Shown here in pieces: positions 22,876 through 33,728 of a DNA stretch of 64,000 nt; position 1 is the first letter of the stretch, and each line of letters starts with the position of its first letter. Origin of the DNA: Bacteroidales bacterium (GTDB taxonomy: Bacteria; Bacteroidota; Bacteroidia; Bacteroidales; Muribaculaceae); contig JAAVFV010000009.1 in assembly GCA_014800525.1 (NCBI GenBank), positions 1 to 64,000 on the forward strand, given 5' to 3'. The notes under the pieces are model-generated. The model was not told the origin of the DNA, did not search any database, and worked only from the letters and a program-made list of their open reading frames with translations. The position numbers and the translations under genes are program-made.

Positions 22876-22907
22876 CAAAATTATAAAAATATATTGAGGT
22901 TGGCAAG
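22876..22907 (-). promoter_or_regulatory. Bacteroidetes-type promoter for the candidate RNA
   Basis: Minus strand TTG (22904-22906), 20-nt spacer, TAATTTTG (22876-22883) matching the -33 TTTG / -7 TAnnTTTG pattern. Confidence 0.5.
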
Positions 22908-23047
22908 AATCTATGCTGAAGAATATATGGATTATTAAAATGATAAGTCTCTAATATCCTAATGAGAGTCTGCATCTTTTGATTACGGTTCCATTTTTTC
23001 TTACCATATACTTCAACTATATAAAACTATATAATATGAATATGCAG

Positions 23048-23079
23048 ATCGGCCGCACCGAATGTTCGGTGCGGCCGAT
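23048..23079. terminator. 15-bp perfect hairpin downstream of glgP
   Basis: ATCGGCCGCACCGAA-TG-TTCGGTGCGGCCGAT. Confidence 0.6.
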
Positions 23080-23123
23080 TTTATGAATGAAGTCGGATGT
23101 TCCAACTTCTATGTTGTCGGGGA

Positions 23124-25688
23124 TTAGAACCAGCGGGTATAAGCGAAGTCCATACGGTGGGGGAGAGCTGCATTCTTCGGATAGAGACGAAGAGCACATT
23201 TGTAAACACCCGGTGACTTCATCTTGTCCTTAAGCTCATAAGAGAAGATGTTGCCATCACGCTTCACAACATTGAGATCCTTACGGCTAACGAATTTGTT
23301 CTCACCGTTCTCCTCCTTGTAGTAAACGATCTCAACACCGAGTGAGTCGCAGAGACCCTGAGTATTGATGGTGCAGTCAACAGTGATCTCCTCGCCTGCG
23401 CGGGCACCGCCGTTGTTAACCACTTCATCGATGTTGCTGGAGATAATCTGGATGCTATCCCACTTGGAAGCAACATCCTCTTTCCATGCCACGATCTCGC
23501 GAGCCTTGGCGAAGTCGTCCTTCTCAAGCGCATGAGCGCGCTTAGCTTCGGGCTTATAGAAGCGGTCGATATAATCATCGAGCTGACGCTTCATCGTGAA
23601 GTGAGGAGCGATCTTACCGATTGAACGCTTGATATACTGAATCCACTCAGGGCTGTAACCCTTATAGTTCTTATCGAAATAGAGAGGAATAATCTCTGTC
23701 TCGAGCATAGTATAGATAGTGGCGGCATCAAGCTTATCCTGCTGTGCCTGATCAGTGTAAGTACGCTTATCAGTAAGAGCCCAGCCAGCCTTCTCATCGA
23801 AACGGTAACCCTCATACCACCATCCGTCGAGAACGGAGAAGTTGAGAACACCATTCATTTCAGCTTTCTCACCTGATGTACCGGAAGCCTCGAGCGGACG
23901 AGTCGGAGTATTCAACCAGATATCAACACCGGAAACAAGACGCTTGGCCACGATCATGTTATAATCCTCAAGGAAGATGATCTTACCGGAGAACTCAGGC
24001 ATCTTTGAAATCTCGGTGATACGCTTGATCAGACCCTGACCGGCACCGTCGGCGGGGTGAGCCTTACCGGAGAATACGAACTGAACGGGATACTTCTCAT
24101 TGTTAACGATCTTGGAGAGACGCTCAAGATCTGTGAAGAGAAGGTGTGCACGCTTGTAAGTAGCGAAACGGCGTGCGAAACCGATGATAAGAGCATTGGG
24201 GTTGATCTTGTCAACGATCTTCAGAACCTCTGTGGGATCACCCTGGTTCTTCAGCCATTTCTCCTTGAAGTCTTTCTTAACGAAGTCGATAAACTTGTTC
24301 TTGAGGGTCATTCGCATGTTCCAGATATCCTCATCAGGAACCTCGAAGATGCCCTTCCACATCTCGGGATCGCTCTGATTCTCGAAGAGAGCCTTATTGA
24401 GATGTTCGCCATAGAACTCCTTCCATTCAGAAGCAGCCCAGGTAGGCATATGAACACCATTGGTAACGTAACCAACATGGCTTTCCTCAGGAGAATAACC
24501 CTTCCATACACCAGCAAACATCTTCTTTGAAACCTCACCATGGAGCCAGCTTACACCGTTAGCTTCCTGACAAGTGTTGAGCGCGAATACACTCATTGAG
24601 AAACGTTCGTTAGTGTTGGGGTTTTCGCGACCCATGTTCATAAGGTCGTTCCAGGAGATTCCGAGCTTAGCCGGATACTCACCGAGATACTTACCGAAGA
24701 GGGGCTCCTCGAAATAGTCGTGACCTGCGGGCACGGGAGTGTGAACAGTATAGAGAGAAGAAGCGCGAACCACCTCAAGAGCTACATTGAAGGGAAGATG
24801 ATCCTTCTGAACGTAGTCTACAAGACGCTGGAGGTTAAGGAGCGCTGCATGACCCTCGTTAGCATGGTAGATATCAGTCTTGATGCCGAGCTTATTGAGC
24901 ATAAGTATACCGCCGATACCGAGGAGATACTCCTGCTTGATACGGTTTTCCCAATCACCACCATAGAGTGTATAAGTGATCTCACGATCCCACTGAGAAT
25001 TCTGCTCCAGGTCTGTATCGAGGAGGTAAAGCTTCATGCGACCTACATTAACGCGCCATACATGAGCATAAACCACACGACCGGGATAGGGCACTTCCAG
25101 AATCATAGGCTTACCCTCGGCATCGAGTACAGCCTCAAGAGGAAGCTGATCGAAATTCTGAGCCTCATAATTGGCAATCTGCTGACCATCGATAGAGAGC
25201 GACTGAGAGAAATAGCCATACTTATAGAGGAAACCTACGGCGGTCATGTTGATGCGGCTGTCGGAAGCCTGCTTGATATAGTCGCCGGCGAGCACACCAA
25301 GACCACCTGAATAGATCTTGAGGCAGTTGCAGAGACCGTACTCCATGGAGAAATAAGCCACAGAAGGCACCTTATTATCCATGGGCTGTTTCATGTAATC
25401 GTTAAACTCAGCGTATACATCCTTGATACGACGGAGCATATCCTTATCGGCAAGGATCTCGCTGATGCGTTCGTAAGAGAGCTGCTGGAGCAGCATCACG
25501 GGATTTTCTCCCACGTTACGCCAGAGATCGTGGTCGAGATCACGGAAGAGGTGCTTACCTGAGGTGTTCCATACCCACCAGAGGTTTTTAGCCATCTCTT
25601 CAAGAGGTTTGAGCTCTGCGGGGATCTCAGCGCTGACGGTGAGATTACGCCAGGCGGGAGAATTCGTGTTGCTTACTTGGAGTTTCAT
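23124..25688 (-). CDS. glgP: Alpha-glucan (glycogen/starch) phosphorylase
   Basis: 854 aa; [58 protein letters not shown]. Confidence 0.95.
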   Translation of the reverse strand: MKLQVSNTNSPAWRNLTVSAEIPAELKPLEEMAKNLWWVWNTSGKHLFRDLDHDLWRNVGENPVMLLQQLSYERISEILADKDMLRRIKDVYAEFNDYMKQPMDNKVPSVAYFSMEYGLCNCLKIYSGGLGVLAGDYIKQASDSRINMTAVGFLYKYGYFSQSLSIDGQQIANYEAQNFDQLPLEAVLDAEGKPMILEVPYPGRVVYAHVWRVNVGRMKLYLLDTDLEQNSQWDREITYTLYGGDWENRIKQEYLLGIGGILMLNKLGIKTDIYHANEGHAALLNLQRLVDYVQKDHLPFNVALEVVRASSLYTVHTPVPAGHDYFEEPLFGKYLGEYPAKLGISWNDLMNMGRENPNTNERFSMSVFALNTCQEANGVSWLHGEVSKKMFAGVWKGYSPEESHVGYVTNGVHMPTWAASEWKEFYGEHLNKALFENQSDPEMWKGIFEVPDEDIWNMRMTLKNKFIDFVKKDFKEKWLKNQGDPTEVLKIVDKINPNALIIGFARRFATYKRAHLLFTDLERLSKIVNNEKYPVQFVFSGKAHPADGAGQGLIKRITEISKMPEFSGKIIFLEDYNMIVAKRLVSGVDIWLNTPTRPLEASGTSGEKAEMNGVLNFSVLDGWWYEGYRFDEKAGWALTDKRTYTDQAQQDKLDAATIYTMLETEIIPLYFDKNYKGYSPEWIQYIKRSIGKIAPHFTMKRQLDDYIDRFYKPEAKRAHALEKDDFAKAREIVAWKEDVASKWDSIQIISSNIDEVVNNGGARAGEEITVDCTINTQGLCDSLGVEIVYYKEENGENKFVSRKDLNVVKRDGNIFSYELKDKMKSPGVYKCALRLYPKNAALPHRMDFAYTRWF

Positions 25689-25779
25689 TTTAAATGTATG
25701 TTAATGAATTTGTTGTCTGTTTTATATTGTATTGACGTTTTTATCACCCTATTACGAGTTCCGCCGGAAGAAGAGAGAA

Positions 25780-27486
25780 TCACTTTCCGGTGAAAATACG
25801 TGTGTTGCGGCGTGTGATGGCAGTGTAGAAGGCTTCATTATAATGTTTGATGAAGAACTTCCAGTCAGCCTTGGCTGCTGTGAGGAAAGCTGCATGACGG
25901 GCATTGTTGCGTTCCGGAGCATCGAGCATCATATAATCGAGCGCATCGTTTGCAATCTGATTGCGTGCTTCATCATAATTAGAGTCGTTGCGTTCCACTA
26001 CGGCCACACCGCAACGTTCCAGAGAGGGCTGGAAATGATCGGCCACCCACTGTCCGAAACCGGCTTTATCATCAGTAATTGTCGGCACACCGAATGCCAC
26101 ACTTTCCATCGGGGTATATCCCCAGGGCTCATAATAGGAGGGGAAGATGGTGAGATCGAGCGCCGGCAGGATATCGTAATAGCCGATCTGGAAGATACCG
26201 TCGTTGGCATCCAGATAACAGGGAGCATAGATAATCTTGAGACGGTCGAAGCTATGGTCGCCGGCAAGCTGACGGATGCGCACGCATACCTCATCTGAAT
26301 CCTCATTATTGAGATTATGAGTGAGATAGTTGGGTTCCGGCATCGGCGCGTTGGAATCCTCGAGTGCACGCAGGAGGGATGGGGACGGTTGTTTGAGCCA
26401 TCCGGGAACGAAGATAAAGGCCACCACCTTCTGATCTGTCGGAACATACTTCCCGATCCGGGCTATTGTATCGATGAAAAGATCGAGACCCTTATTGCGA
26501 TATTCGTGGCGGCCGGAAGTGGCGATAAAGAAGGTCGAATCGTCATATTGGCCGGCAGGATTCAAGGCGTTGGCGATCTTGATAAGACGCTCGCGTCCCT
26601 GGCGACGCAATTTATTATACTTCACGGTTTTAGGTACGAAATCCGGTTCGAAGCCGTTAGGTGTCACTACCTGAGGACGGATATCCAGAAGCTGCTCGCA
26701 TTCGCGGGCTGTCACTTCGCTTACGGTGGTGAAGCAGTCGGCAGCATGGGCTGCAGCCTTCTCGAGGGAATGCTTGCTCTGCACGTTAAGCTGTTCGGCC
26801 ATCTGATCTCCGTTGTAGCCGTCGAAGAAATCGTAAAGCGGTTTTCCGTTGCCGCAGATACTGCGTCCGGTAGTTGTGGCGTGTGTGGTGAAGAGAGTTG
26901 CGGCGGCGGGCATGATCATACGTGTGTAGAGGAGTCCCATACCGGTGGTCCACTCATCAAAATGAGCCGCAACGCGGGGCGCATCCACTTTCAGGAACTG
27001 AGAGATTGCGCGTATCACCACAGCTGAGGCCACACTGAAAGCGCACCCTTCGGCATAATCGCCATATGCATGAAGCGAATCGACCTGAAAACGCTCCCAC
27101 ATCTTACCATATATTTCGGGGAGGTGCGACTCGGTCTGACCTGGATTGACAAGTATCACATTCGGACTGCCGGGAATATCCCAGCGGCCGCAACGGATCT
27201 TGATTCCCCATGGAAGGTCAAGATGAGTGCTGGCTCCTTTGAGGAGGTTTTTCTTTTCTTTAAAATAAGGGGAGGGGGTTTCCTCGGTCCAGACATCGGG
27301 TCCGATAAAGATAACTCGGTCGCCGAACTGGTCTTTGAGCATCCGGGCTTTGGTCGACAGTACGGCGTAAATACCGCCTATTTTGTTGCAGACCTCCCAG
27401 CTCGTCTCGAAAAGAAGATCTATATCTTCCTGGACATTAGCCAAAATCTTTGATTCTGAAGGTTTGGCAGTGCTTTTTCTGGCCAT
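25780..27486 (-). CDS. Glycogen/starch synthase (glycosyltransferase)
   Basis: 568 aa; FETSWEVCNKIGGIYAVLSTKA N-terminus, FPSYYEPWGYTPMESVAFGVPTIT. Confidence 0.88.
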   Translation of the reverse strand: MARKSTAKPSESKILANVQEDIDLLFETSWEVCNKIGGIYAVLSTKARMLKDQFGDRVIFIGPDVWTEETPSPYFKEKKNLLKGASTHLDLPWGIKIRCGRWDIPGSPNVILVNPGQTESHLPEIYGKMWERFQVDSLHAYGDYAEGCAFSVASAVVIRAISQFLKVDAPRVAAHFDEWTTGMGLLYTRMIMPAAATLFTTHATTTGRSICGNGKPLYDFFDGYNGDQMAEQLNVQSKHSLEKAAAHAADCFTTVSEVTARECEQLLDIRPQVVTPNGFEPDFVPKTVKYNKLRRQGRERLIKIANALNPAGQYDDSTFFIATSGRHEYRNKGLDLFIDTIARIGKYVPTDQKVVAFIFVPGWLKQPSPSLLRALEDSNAPMPEPNYLTHNLNNEDSDEVCVRIRQLAGDHSFDRLKIIYAPCYLDANDGIFQIGYYDILPALDLTIFPSYYEPWGYTPMESVAFGVPTITDDKAGFGQWVADHFQPSLERCGVAVVERNDSNYDEARNQIANDALDYMMLDAPERNNARHAAFLTAAKADWKFFIKHYNEAFYTAITRRNTRIFTGK

Positions 27487-27958
27487 AGGTTATTGATGAA
27501 TTGAATAAAACACATTATTCCCGACCGGCGATAGGATTGGTGGAATCAGACCTGCGCAAGCAATTTCCAATTTATTTAGTAACTATGATGACTCCGAAGA
27601 GCCTACGTTGCAGAACCTGATTATGGAGGGGGTATGCTTGTAGGTCAGTAATCCGTGAACGCCATAATCGGAGGTGTTATAAATCAATGGCAAAACTAAT
27701 AAAAATTTCCCTTACACCAAAAATTTTTATGAGAAAATTTTTAGATAAAGGTTGTATAATGCCTTTATATATGATATTTTAACATAACTTTATAAATTGG
27801 GTCATAAAAGATTGAAATAAAAGGGAGATAAGATGCCGAAATGCCTTCCACTTCGCGTTTTGTTGGATCTGCAGTATAGCTGAAGTTGGGGGAAATTAAA
27901 GAAAGATAGGGCAGGAATATTATTCTTTGCATTCCTTGGCAACGCTTAAATAGGCAAA

Positions 27959-27989
27959 AATGCCACAACACTCCGGGTGTCGTGGCATT
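27959..27989 (-). terminator. Intrinsic terminator after ssb
   Basis: AATGCCACGACACC..GGAGTGTTGTGGCATTTTTG on minus strand. Confidence 0.75.
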
Positions 27990-28020
27990 ACATACATGTG
28001 TTTATGTGTATTAGAATGTA

Positions 28021-28467
28021 TTAGAAGGGAAGATCATCGCTGCTGTCGGATGCGGCAAAGGGGTCGACGGTTGCGCCCATGGCTCCGGGAGCGGGAGGAA
28101 TTGTTCCGGCCGACTGCATACCTGCGGGGGGAACAGGCGCGCCTCCGAAGTTGCCCTGACCGAATGCACCGGCATTCATGTCCATGCCTCCGGTGGTCTG
28201 GCCGAGCTCACGGGAATTGAAGGCTGTGACATCTGTATACCATCGGCCGTTGAATTCTCGGCTTTCGATGTCGATACCAAATGCATATGAATTTCCTACT
28301 TCAGCCCGCACTGTATCCGCACGGTCACCGAAAAGGGTGATTTTTACTTTACGGGGATATTGACCGAATGTTTCGATTACAATTTCACGTTTTTTCCAGT
28401 TGTTGCCGGCTTTTGACACACCGGACTGCATGCCTAAATCGGCAACTACTTTTCCTTCTATTTCCAT
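28021..28467 (-). CDS. Single-strand DNA-binding protein (OB fold), SSB/DUF3127-like
   Basis: 148 aa; OB-like N-terminus, glycine/proline-rich linker, acidic tail ending SSDDLPF. Confidence 0.8.
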   Translation of the reverse strand: MEIEGKVVADLGMQSGVSKAGNNWKKREIVIETFGQYPRKVKITLFGDRADTVRAEVGNSYAFGIDIESREFNGRWYTDVTAFNSRELGQTTGGMDMNAGAFGQGNFGGAPVPPAGMQSAGTIPPAPGAMGATVDPFAASDSSDDLPF

Positions 28468-28675
28468 ATTGTATTGGCTTGGTGTTAACTGATGAGGTTA
28501 TTGAAGTACAGTTGAAGTATAGATAACTTCTTTGGATTCCGTGGATTCCAATTGTGCAAATATACGAAAAAAATCCCGGATATTTCCGATTCCGCTCTCC
28601 GAAATCAAAACCCGAAATCAAAATAAACTGATTCCTGTGGGTTGGGGTCTTGTCCGACCGGGATGTCTATACTAT

Positions 28676-29308
28676 CTATACCAGAGGAGTATATGCAAGC
28701 TTTTTTGTGGCAAAGAAGGGCTCTTCGGGGAAGTATCGGGATAACTCAACGGTCTCCGATACGGGAAGTCCGCGTAATTCCTCGGCTAATTCGCCTCCTT
28801 TCAGGGTGATCAATCCGTTTGGAAGCGCATTATGACATTCAGCTGAGATATTTTTGCGGATGAGGCGTACAAGGTCTCCCTGAGGCATTACCGCTCTGCT
28901 CACCACAAAATCAAATTTTTCCTTCACCTCTCCTGCATCGCCATGTCTGAATTGGATATTCTTAAGACCGAGTGCTTTCGCTATTTCGCTCGCAACCTGA
29001 ATCTTCTTGCCGGTGCGATCGATGAGAAGGAAAGAGCATTCCGGATTCATGATCGCCAACGGTATACCGGGGAGTCCCCCTCCGCAACCGAGATCCATTA
29101 TCTTCGTACCGGGTTGAAAATGAATGAATCTGGCGATTCCAAGGGAATGGAGAAGGTGATTGGTCTCGAGGTTATCGATATCTTTACGGGATATCACATT
29201 AATTTTGGAATTCCATTCCGGATACAGTTCGAGCAATTGCCCGAACTGCTCTTTCTGCTTATCGGAAAGGGCGGGAAAATATTTTTCTATAAGAGAAGCG
29301 TGAGGCAT
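28676..29308 (-). CDS. rsmG: 16S rRNA m7G527 methyltransferase
   Basis: IMDLGCGGGLPGIPLAI motif; start trimmed to ATG at 29308 because the annotated N-terminal MKLSKLHNN lies in an intergenic palindrome. Confidence 0.88.
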   Translation of the reverse strand: MPHASLIEKYFPALSDKQKEQFGQLLELYPEWNSKINVISRKDIDNLETNHLLHSLGIARFIHFQPGTKIMDLGCGGGLPGIPLAIMNPECSFLLIDRTGKKIQVASEIAKALGLKNIQFRHGDAGEVKEKFDFVVSRAVMPQGDLVRLIRKNISAECHNALPNGLITLKGGELAEELRGLPVSETVELSRYFPEEPFFATKKLAYTPLV

Positions 29309-29371
29309 AAGCGTTATATTATTATGAAGTTTAGACAACTTCATTTATTCAGAACAAAATTAGAGTATAAT

Positions 29372-30013
29372 ATGGAAATAGCAAAATTTGAATTCAGTCT
29401 TTTCGGGATCAATTCATATGTGGTGTCCGATCCGGCCACTCGGAAATGCGCATTCATCGATCCGGGCATGAGCAATGCAACGGAAGTGGAGGCGATGGAA
29501 CGCTATGTTGAGAGAAAGGATCTGAAGCCGGAGTATGTGATTGCCACACATCTTCATGTTGACCACGTGGCGGGAATAAGAACTCTTCAGGAGAAATATG
29601 GAATACCCTTACTCGCTCATGAGGCAGATGCGTTCTTAGGAGAGCGGGCAGCAGATCAGGCCAGAATGTTCGGTATTCCGATGAAGGTGGATGGTGTAAA
29701 GATTTCTAAGATTATAAATGCCGGAGATGAGATAGAGATAGGAGAGGGGAAATTGTATGTGATTCATGTACCGGGACATTCCCCGGGCAGTGTAGCGCTT
29801 TACGATAAGAAAGATGGATTTGTCATTACGGGAGATGCTTTGTTCCGTGGCTCGATCGGACGCACGGATCTTCCCGGTGGGGATTCTGCCACTTTGTTGA
29901 AATCAATCCGTGAGGGACTCTTTAAATTACCGGAAGATACCGTGGTCTATCCGGGCCATGGTCCGGCCACAACAATAGGTGTCGAACGCCATAGCAATCC
30001 CTTCTTTGCATAA
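29372..30013 (+). CDS. MBL-fold metallohydrolase (glyoxalase II-like)
   Basis: THLHVDHVAG zinc motif; start at 29372 (MEIAKFEFSLFGINSYVV); the longer ORF from 28943 overlaps rsmG. Confidence 0.9.
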   Translation: MEIAKFEFSLFGINSYVVSDPATRKCAFIDPGMSNATEVEAMERYVERKDLKPEYVIATHLHVDHVAGIRTLQEKYGIPLLAHEADAFLGERAADQARMFGIPMKVDGVKISKIINAGDEIEIGEGKLYVIHVPGHSPGSVALYDKKDGFVITGDALFRGSIGRTDLPGGDSATLLKSIREGLFKLPEDTVVYPGHGPATTIGVERHSNPFFA

Positions 30014-30078
30014 AGGCGGAAACGTCATGGCTCATTTTTCAAGGTTCCCACGGTATCGAGTTGGGGTCTAATATACAT

Positions 30079-30110
30079 TAACGCCGGAGTGTCCCAGCAC
30101 TCCGGCGTTA
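30079..30110. terminator. Bidirectional terminator between convergent genes
   Basis: TAACGCCGGAGTG-TCCCAG-CACTCCGGCGTTA. Confidence 0.7.
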
Positions 30111-30130
30111 TCATTAGGATATAGGTTGGA

Positions 30131-32287
30131 TTATTCTTCTGAATGAGTGGCTTCGTATTCTTTGAGGAGTTTATCCTGAACCTCACCGGGTACGAGTTCG
30201 TAACCGGCAAATTTCATTGTGAAAGAACTGCGGCCACCAGTGATCGAACTCAGAGCCGTGGAGTAGGAAGCCATCTCCTTGAGGGGTACTTTAGCTGAGA
30301 TCTTCTCGATACCGTTTTCGGACTCCATACCCATGATGATGCCACGGCGTCCCTGAAGGTCGCTCATCACATCTCCCATGGTATCTGCCGGCGTGAGAAC
30401 CTCTATATCGTAGATAGGTTCAAGAATCTTCGGATTTGATGCCTTGAAGGCTTGGGAGAAAGCGTTGCGGGCAGCAAGACGGAAAGAGATTTCATTGGAA
30501 TCCACAGGATGCATCTTTCCATCATATATCATTACGCGCACATCGCGGGCATAGCTGCCGGTGAGAGGGCCTTGCTCCATACGGTCCATCAGACCTTTTA
30601 CGATTGCCGGAATGAATCGGGCATCAATCGCACCGCCAACTATACAGTTGCACACCACAAGCTTTCCACCCCAATCGAGAGGAATCTCCTGCTTATCGCG
30701 GACATTGAGCTTATATTCCTGATTGCCGAATTTATATGTATCCGGCTCGGGCATTCCATCGGTATAGGGTTCGATGATAAGGTGTACTTCTCCAAACTGA
30801 CCCGAACCACCCGACTGTTTCTTATGACGATAATCGGCGCGGGCTGCCTTGGTGATAGTCTCGCGGTAGGGAATTTTCTGTTCCTCAAATACAATGGGAA
30901 GCTTATCATTATTCTCGATTCGCCATTTAAGGGTGCGGAGATGGAATTCTCCCTGACCCTTCACGAGTGTCTGCTTCAGTTCCTTCGATTGTTCGATCAC
31001 CCATGTCGGATCCTCGGCATGCATGCGGGTGAGGATGGCTGCGAGCTTCTCGGCATCGCTCTCGGTTACCGGTCGGATAGCTCTTGTATATTTCGGAGCC
31101 GGGTATTTGATGAAATCAAACTGCCAGTCGATACCCTTCTGATTAAGGGTGTTACCGGTCCGGACATCCTTGAGTTTTACGGAGGCGCCGATATCTCCGG
31201 CATGTAGCTCATCGATAGCGGTGCGGAGTTGACCGCAGACAGTGAAGATCTGTGCGAGACGTTCTTTGCCACCACGGGAAACATTCTCGAGATCAGCACC
31301 GGCCTTGAGTGTGCCGCTCATTACCTTGAAATAGCTGACCTCACCGATATGGGGTTCCACGGATGTCTTGAAGAAGAACACCGACAATGGTCCATCTGAT
31401 TTGGGAGGGATTGACTCCCCGGCAGTGTTGAGCGGAGCCGGCATGTCATTTACAAACGGGCAGACATTACCTAAGAATTCCATCAGACGGCGCACACCCA
31501 TATCCTTCTGTGCACTGAGCACCACCACGGGATAGATATCGCGGTTGATGAGGCCCTTACGGATACCGAGACGGAGATCATCTTCAGTGAGCGGCTGATC
31601 ATCAAAGAATTTCTCCATCAGGCTCTCGTCATTTTCGGCAGCAGCCTCGCGGAGTTTATGATTCAGCTCGACTGCACGATCCATCTGGTCGGCAGGGATA
31701 TCGGAGATGGTCGGTGTGCCGCCATCGGGGCCCCATTCATACTTCTTCATCAGAAGCACATCAATCATGGAATGGAATCCGGGACCGGATTCAATCGGAT
31801 ACTGGATAGCCACTACCTTATTGCCGAAGCTTTCGCGGAGTTGTTCCATCGTATTATCATAATCGGCCTTCTCACCATCCATCTGGTTGATACCGAATAT
31901 CACAGGCTTCTGGAGACGTGATGTGGTGCGGAAAATATTCTGGGTTCCGACCTCCACGCCATAATTTGCATCCACAAGGATCAGGCCTATGTCGCATACT
32001 CCGAGAGCAGTGTAAGCATTACCGACGAAGTCGTCCGCGCCCGGACAGTCGATGATGTTGAGCTTCTTATTGTTGAACTCAGCGTTAAAGACAGTGGAGA
32101 AGACCGAATAGCCATATTCCTTCTCTACGGGGAAATAATCGGAGACTGTATTATTAGCCTCTACTGATCCGCGGCGTTTGATCACTCCACACTCGAAGAT
32201 CATGGATTCGGCGAGGGTAGTTTTTCCGGAGCCCTTCGAACCAAGGAGGGCAATGTTCTTGATTTCGTCAGTCTTATAAATCTTCAT
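30131..32287 (-). CDS. Elongation factor G-like translational GTPase (second EF-G type)
   Basis: GSKGSGKTTLAE P-loop, DCPGADDF, NQMD; start trimmed to MKIYKTDEIKNIALLG at 32287. Confidence 0.88.
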   Translation of the reverse strand: MKIYKTDEIKNIALLGSKGSGKTTLAESMIFECGVIKRRGSVEANNTVSDYFPVEKEYGYSVFSTVFNAEFNNKKLNIIDCPGADDFVGNAYTALGVCDIGLILVDANYGVEVGTQNIFRTTSRLQKPVIFGINQMDGEKADYDNTMEQLRESFGNKVVAIQYPIESGPGFHSMIDVLLMKKYEWGPDGGTPTISDIPADQMDRAVELNHKLREAAAENDESLMEKFFDDQPLTEDDLRLGIRKGLINRDIYPVVVLSAQKDMGVRRLMEFLGNVCPFVNDMPAPLNTAGESIPPKSDGPLSVFFFKTSVEPHIGEVSYFKVMSGTLKAGADLENVSRGGKERLAQIFTVCGQLRTAIDELHAGDIGASVKLKDVRTGNTLNQKGIDWQFDFIKYPAPKYTRAIRPVTESDAEKLAAILTRMHAEDPTWVIEQSKELKQTLVKGQGEFHLRTLKWRIENNDKLPIVFEEQKIPYRETITKAARADYRHKKQSGGSGQFGEVHLIIEPYTDGMPEPDTYKFGNQEYKLNVRDKQEIPLDWGGKLVVCNCIVGGAIDARFIPAIVKGLMDRMEQGPLTGSYARDVRVMIYDGKMHPVDSNEISFRLAARNAFSQAFKASNPKILEPIYDIEVLTPADTMGDVMSDLQGRRGIIMGMESENGIEKISAKVPLKEMASYSTALSSITGGRSSFTMKFAGYELVPGEVQDKLLKEYEATHSEE

Positions 32288-32543
32288 GCGGCAAATAGAT
32301 TTTATGGTTAACAGAGCATGAGGAGAAAGAATCGAGGAGATCGATATTGGAGAGAGGGAGGAGGTGGGAAGGGGAAGAGCAGATAGGAAAAGAGAGAGGG
32401 TCTGAAAAAGTGATTGCAAGTTAATGAATTATTTATTAATTTTGAATAATAAAGGATATGTTGTGCAACATACTTTACAAACAATGTTTTAGGAATATCT
32501 TAAGGATATTGAATGGGTAGGAATTAAAGGATAAGTCCTCAGT

Positions 32544-33728
32544 ATGATATCAAAGGATAGAATGGAAACCAATCGTAAGGAAGAATGGGCCGGAATTTAT
32601 GTACATGTACCCTTTTGCCGTAGGAAGTGCATCTATTGTGATTTTTATAGCATCGGGGGAGTTGAGAAATGGCGCGACGCTTACCTGCGACAATTGGTAG
32701 CCGAACTTCTCCATCGACAGGATGAACTTCCTCAGGCCCTTAACTATACCCTTTATATCGGGGGAGGAACCCCCTCGCTGCTACCGTCGGATGGAATCCG
32801 AAAGATTGTGGAGACAGCTCGTGAGTTGATAAGAGAGAAAGCGAACGGGGAAGTGGATTTTTTAGAGATTACAATGGAAGTGAATCCTGATGATGTGTCA
32901 GAGGAGAAGGCCCGGCACTGGGCCGAATCAGGAATCACTCGGATCAGTATGGGTGTCCAGACTCTGGATAATGATCAGTTAAGGCTCCTGGGACGCCGAC
33001 ATACTGCCGCACAGGCTCTGGAGGCATGCGGAGTGCTGAAACGATATTTTTCAAATATCAGTCTTGATCTGATTTTTGGACTCCCGGGGCAGACGGTTGA
33101 ATCCTTTGAATCAACGCTAAATCGTATTTTGGACTTACGACCTCAGCATTTATCGGCTTATTCACTGATGTACGAAGAACGCACCGCACTGACGAGAATG
33201 CGCGACCGTGGAGATATTAACGCCACCGCCGACCCCGATTGTGTGGCGATGTTTGAACTCCTGAACCGAACCACGCGACAACGTGGTTATGAGCGTTATG
33301 AACTCTCGAATTATTCGCTTCCGGGATATCGGTCGCAGCATAACTCGAATTATTGGATCGGCGCGCCTTATCTCGGTGTCGGCCCATCCGCCCATAGTTA
33401 CGATGGAAGGCGTTGCAGACGATATAATCCTGCAGACATTAGGAGATGGCTCACAGCAGGGGGAGATAAATGGACAGCAGAAGGGGAGGAGATTTTGAAT
33501 GATGAGGAATTGAGGGAGGAAATGATTATGACCCGACTGAGATGTCAGGAGGGATTGAATTTAGAAGAATACTCCCGACGATTCGGAGAAAAGGCGCGAA
33601 GAACATTGGAAAGAAAGGCCGAACGGCTCCTCTCCGCAGGGCGACTCTGCCGTCTCACCACGGATTCCCTGGCTCTGACAGATGAAGGAGTGATGATCTC
33701 GGATGAAATAATTGTGGAATTGCTGTAG
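32544..33728 (+). CDS. hemW: HemW-like radical SAM coproporphyrinogen III oxidase family protein
   Basis: YVHVPFCRRKCIYCDFYS radical SAM motif, GGGTPSLL, LSAYSLMYEERTAL. Confidence 0.92.
   Translation: MISKDRMETNRKEEWAGIYVHVPFCRRKCIYCDFYSIGGVEKWRDAYLRQLVAELLHRQDELPQALNYTLYIGGGTPSLLPSDGIRKIVETARELIREKANGEVDFLEITMEVNPDDVSEEKARHWAESGITRISMGVQTLDNDQLRLLGRRHTAAQALEACGVLKRYFSNISLDLIFGLPGQTVESFESTLNRILDLRPQHLSAYSLMYEERTALTRMRDRGDINATADPDCVAMFELLNRTTRQRGYERYELSNYSLPGYRSQHNSNYWIGAPYLGVGPSAHSYDGRRCRRYNPADIRRWLTAGGDKWTAEGEEILNDEELREEMIMTRLRCQEGLNLEEYSRRFGEKARRTLERKAERLLSAGRLCRLTTDSLALTDEGVMISDEIIVELL

Noticed and set aside
24720-25310. 196-aa plus-strand ORF antisense to glgP, and 26317..27027 (236 aa) antisense to glycogen synthase
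   Set aside because: Both overlap clearly coding minus-strand genes and lack family-like features.
28943-29371. N-terminal extension of the MBL-fold ORF (28943 start)
   Set aside because: Overlaps rsmG antisense; the metallohydrolase starts at MEIAKFEFSLFGINSY (29372).
30452-31207. 251-aa plus-strand ORF inside the EF-G-like gene
   Set aside because: Antisense shadow of a conserved GTPase; no domain recognisable.
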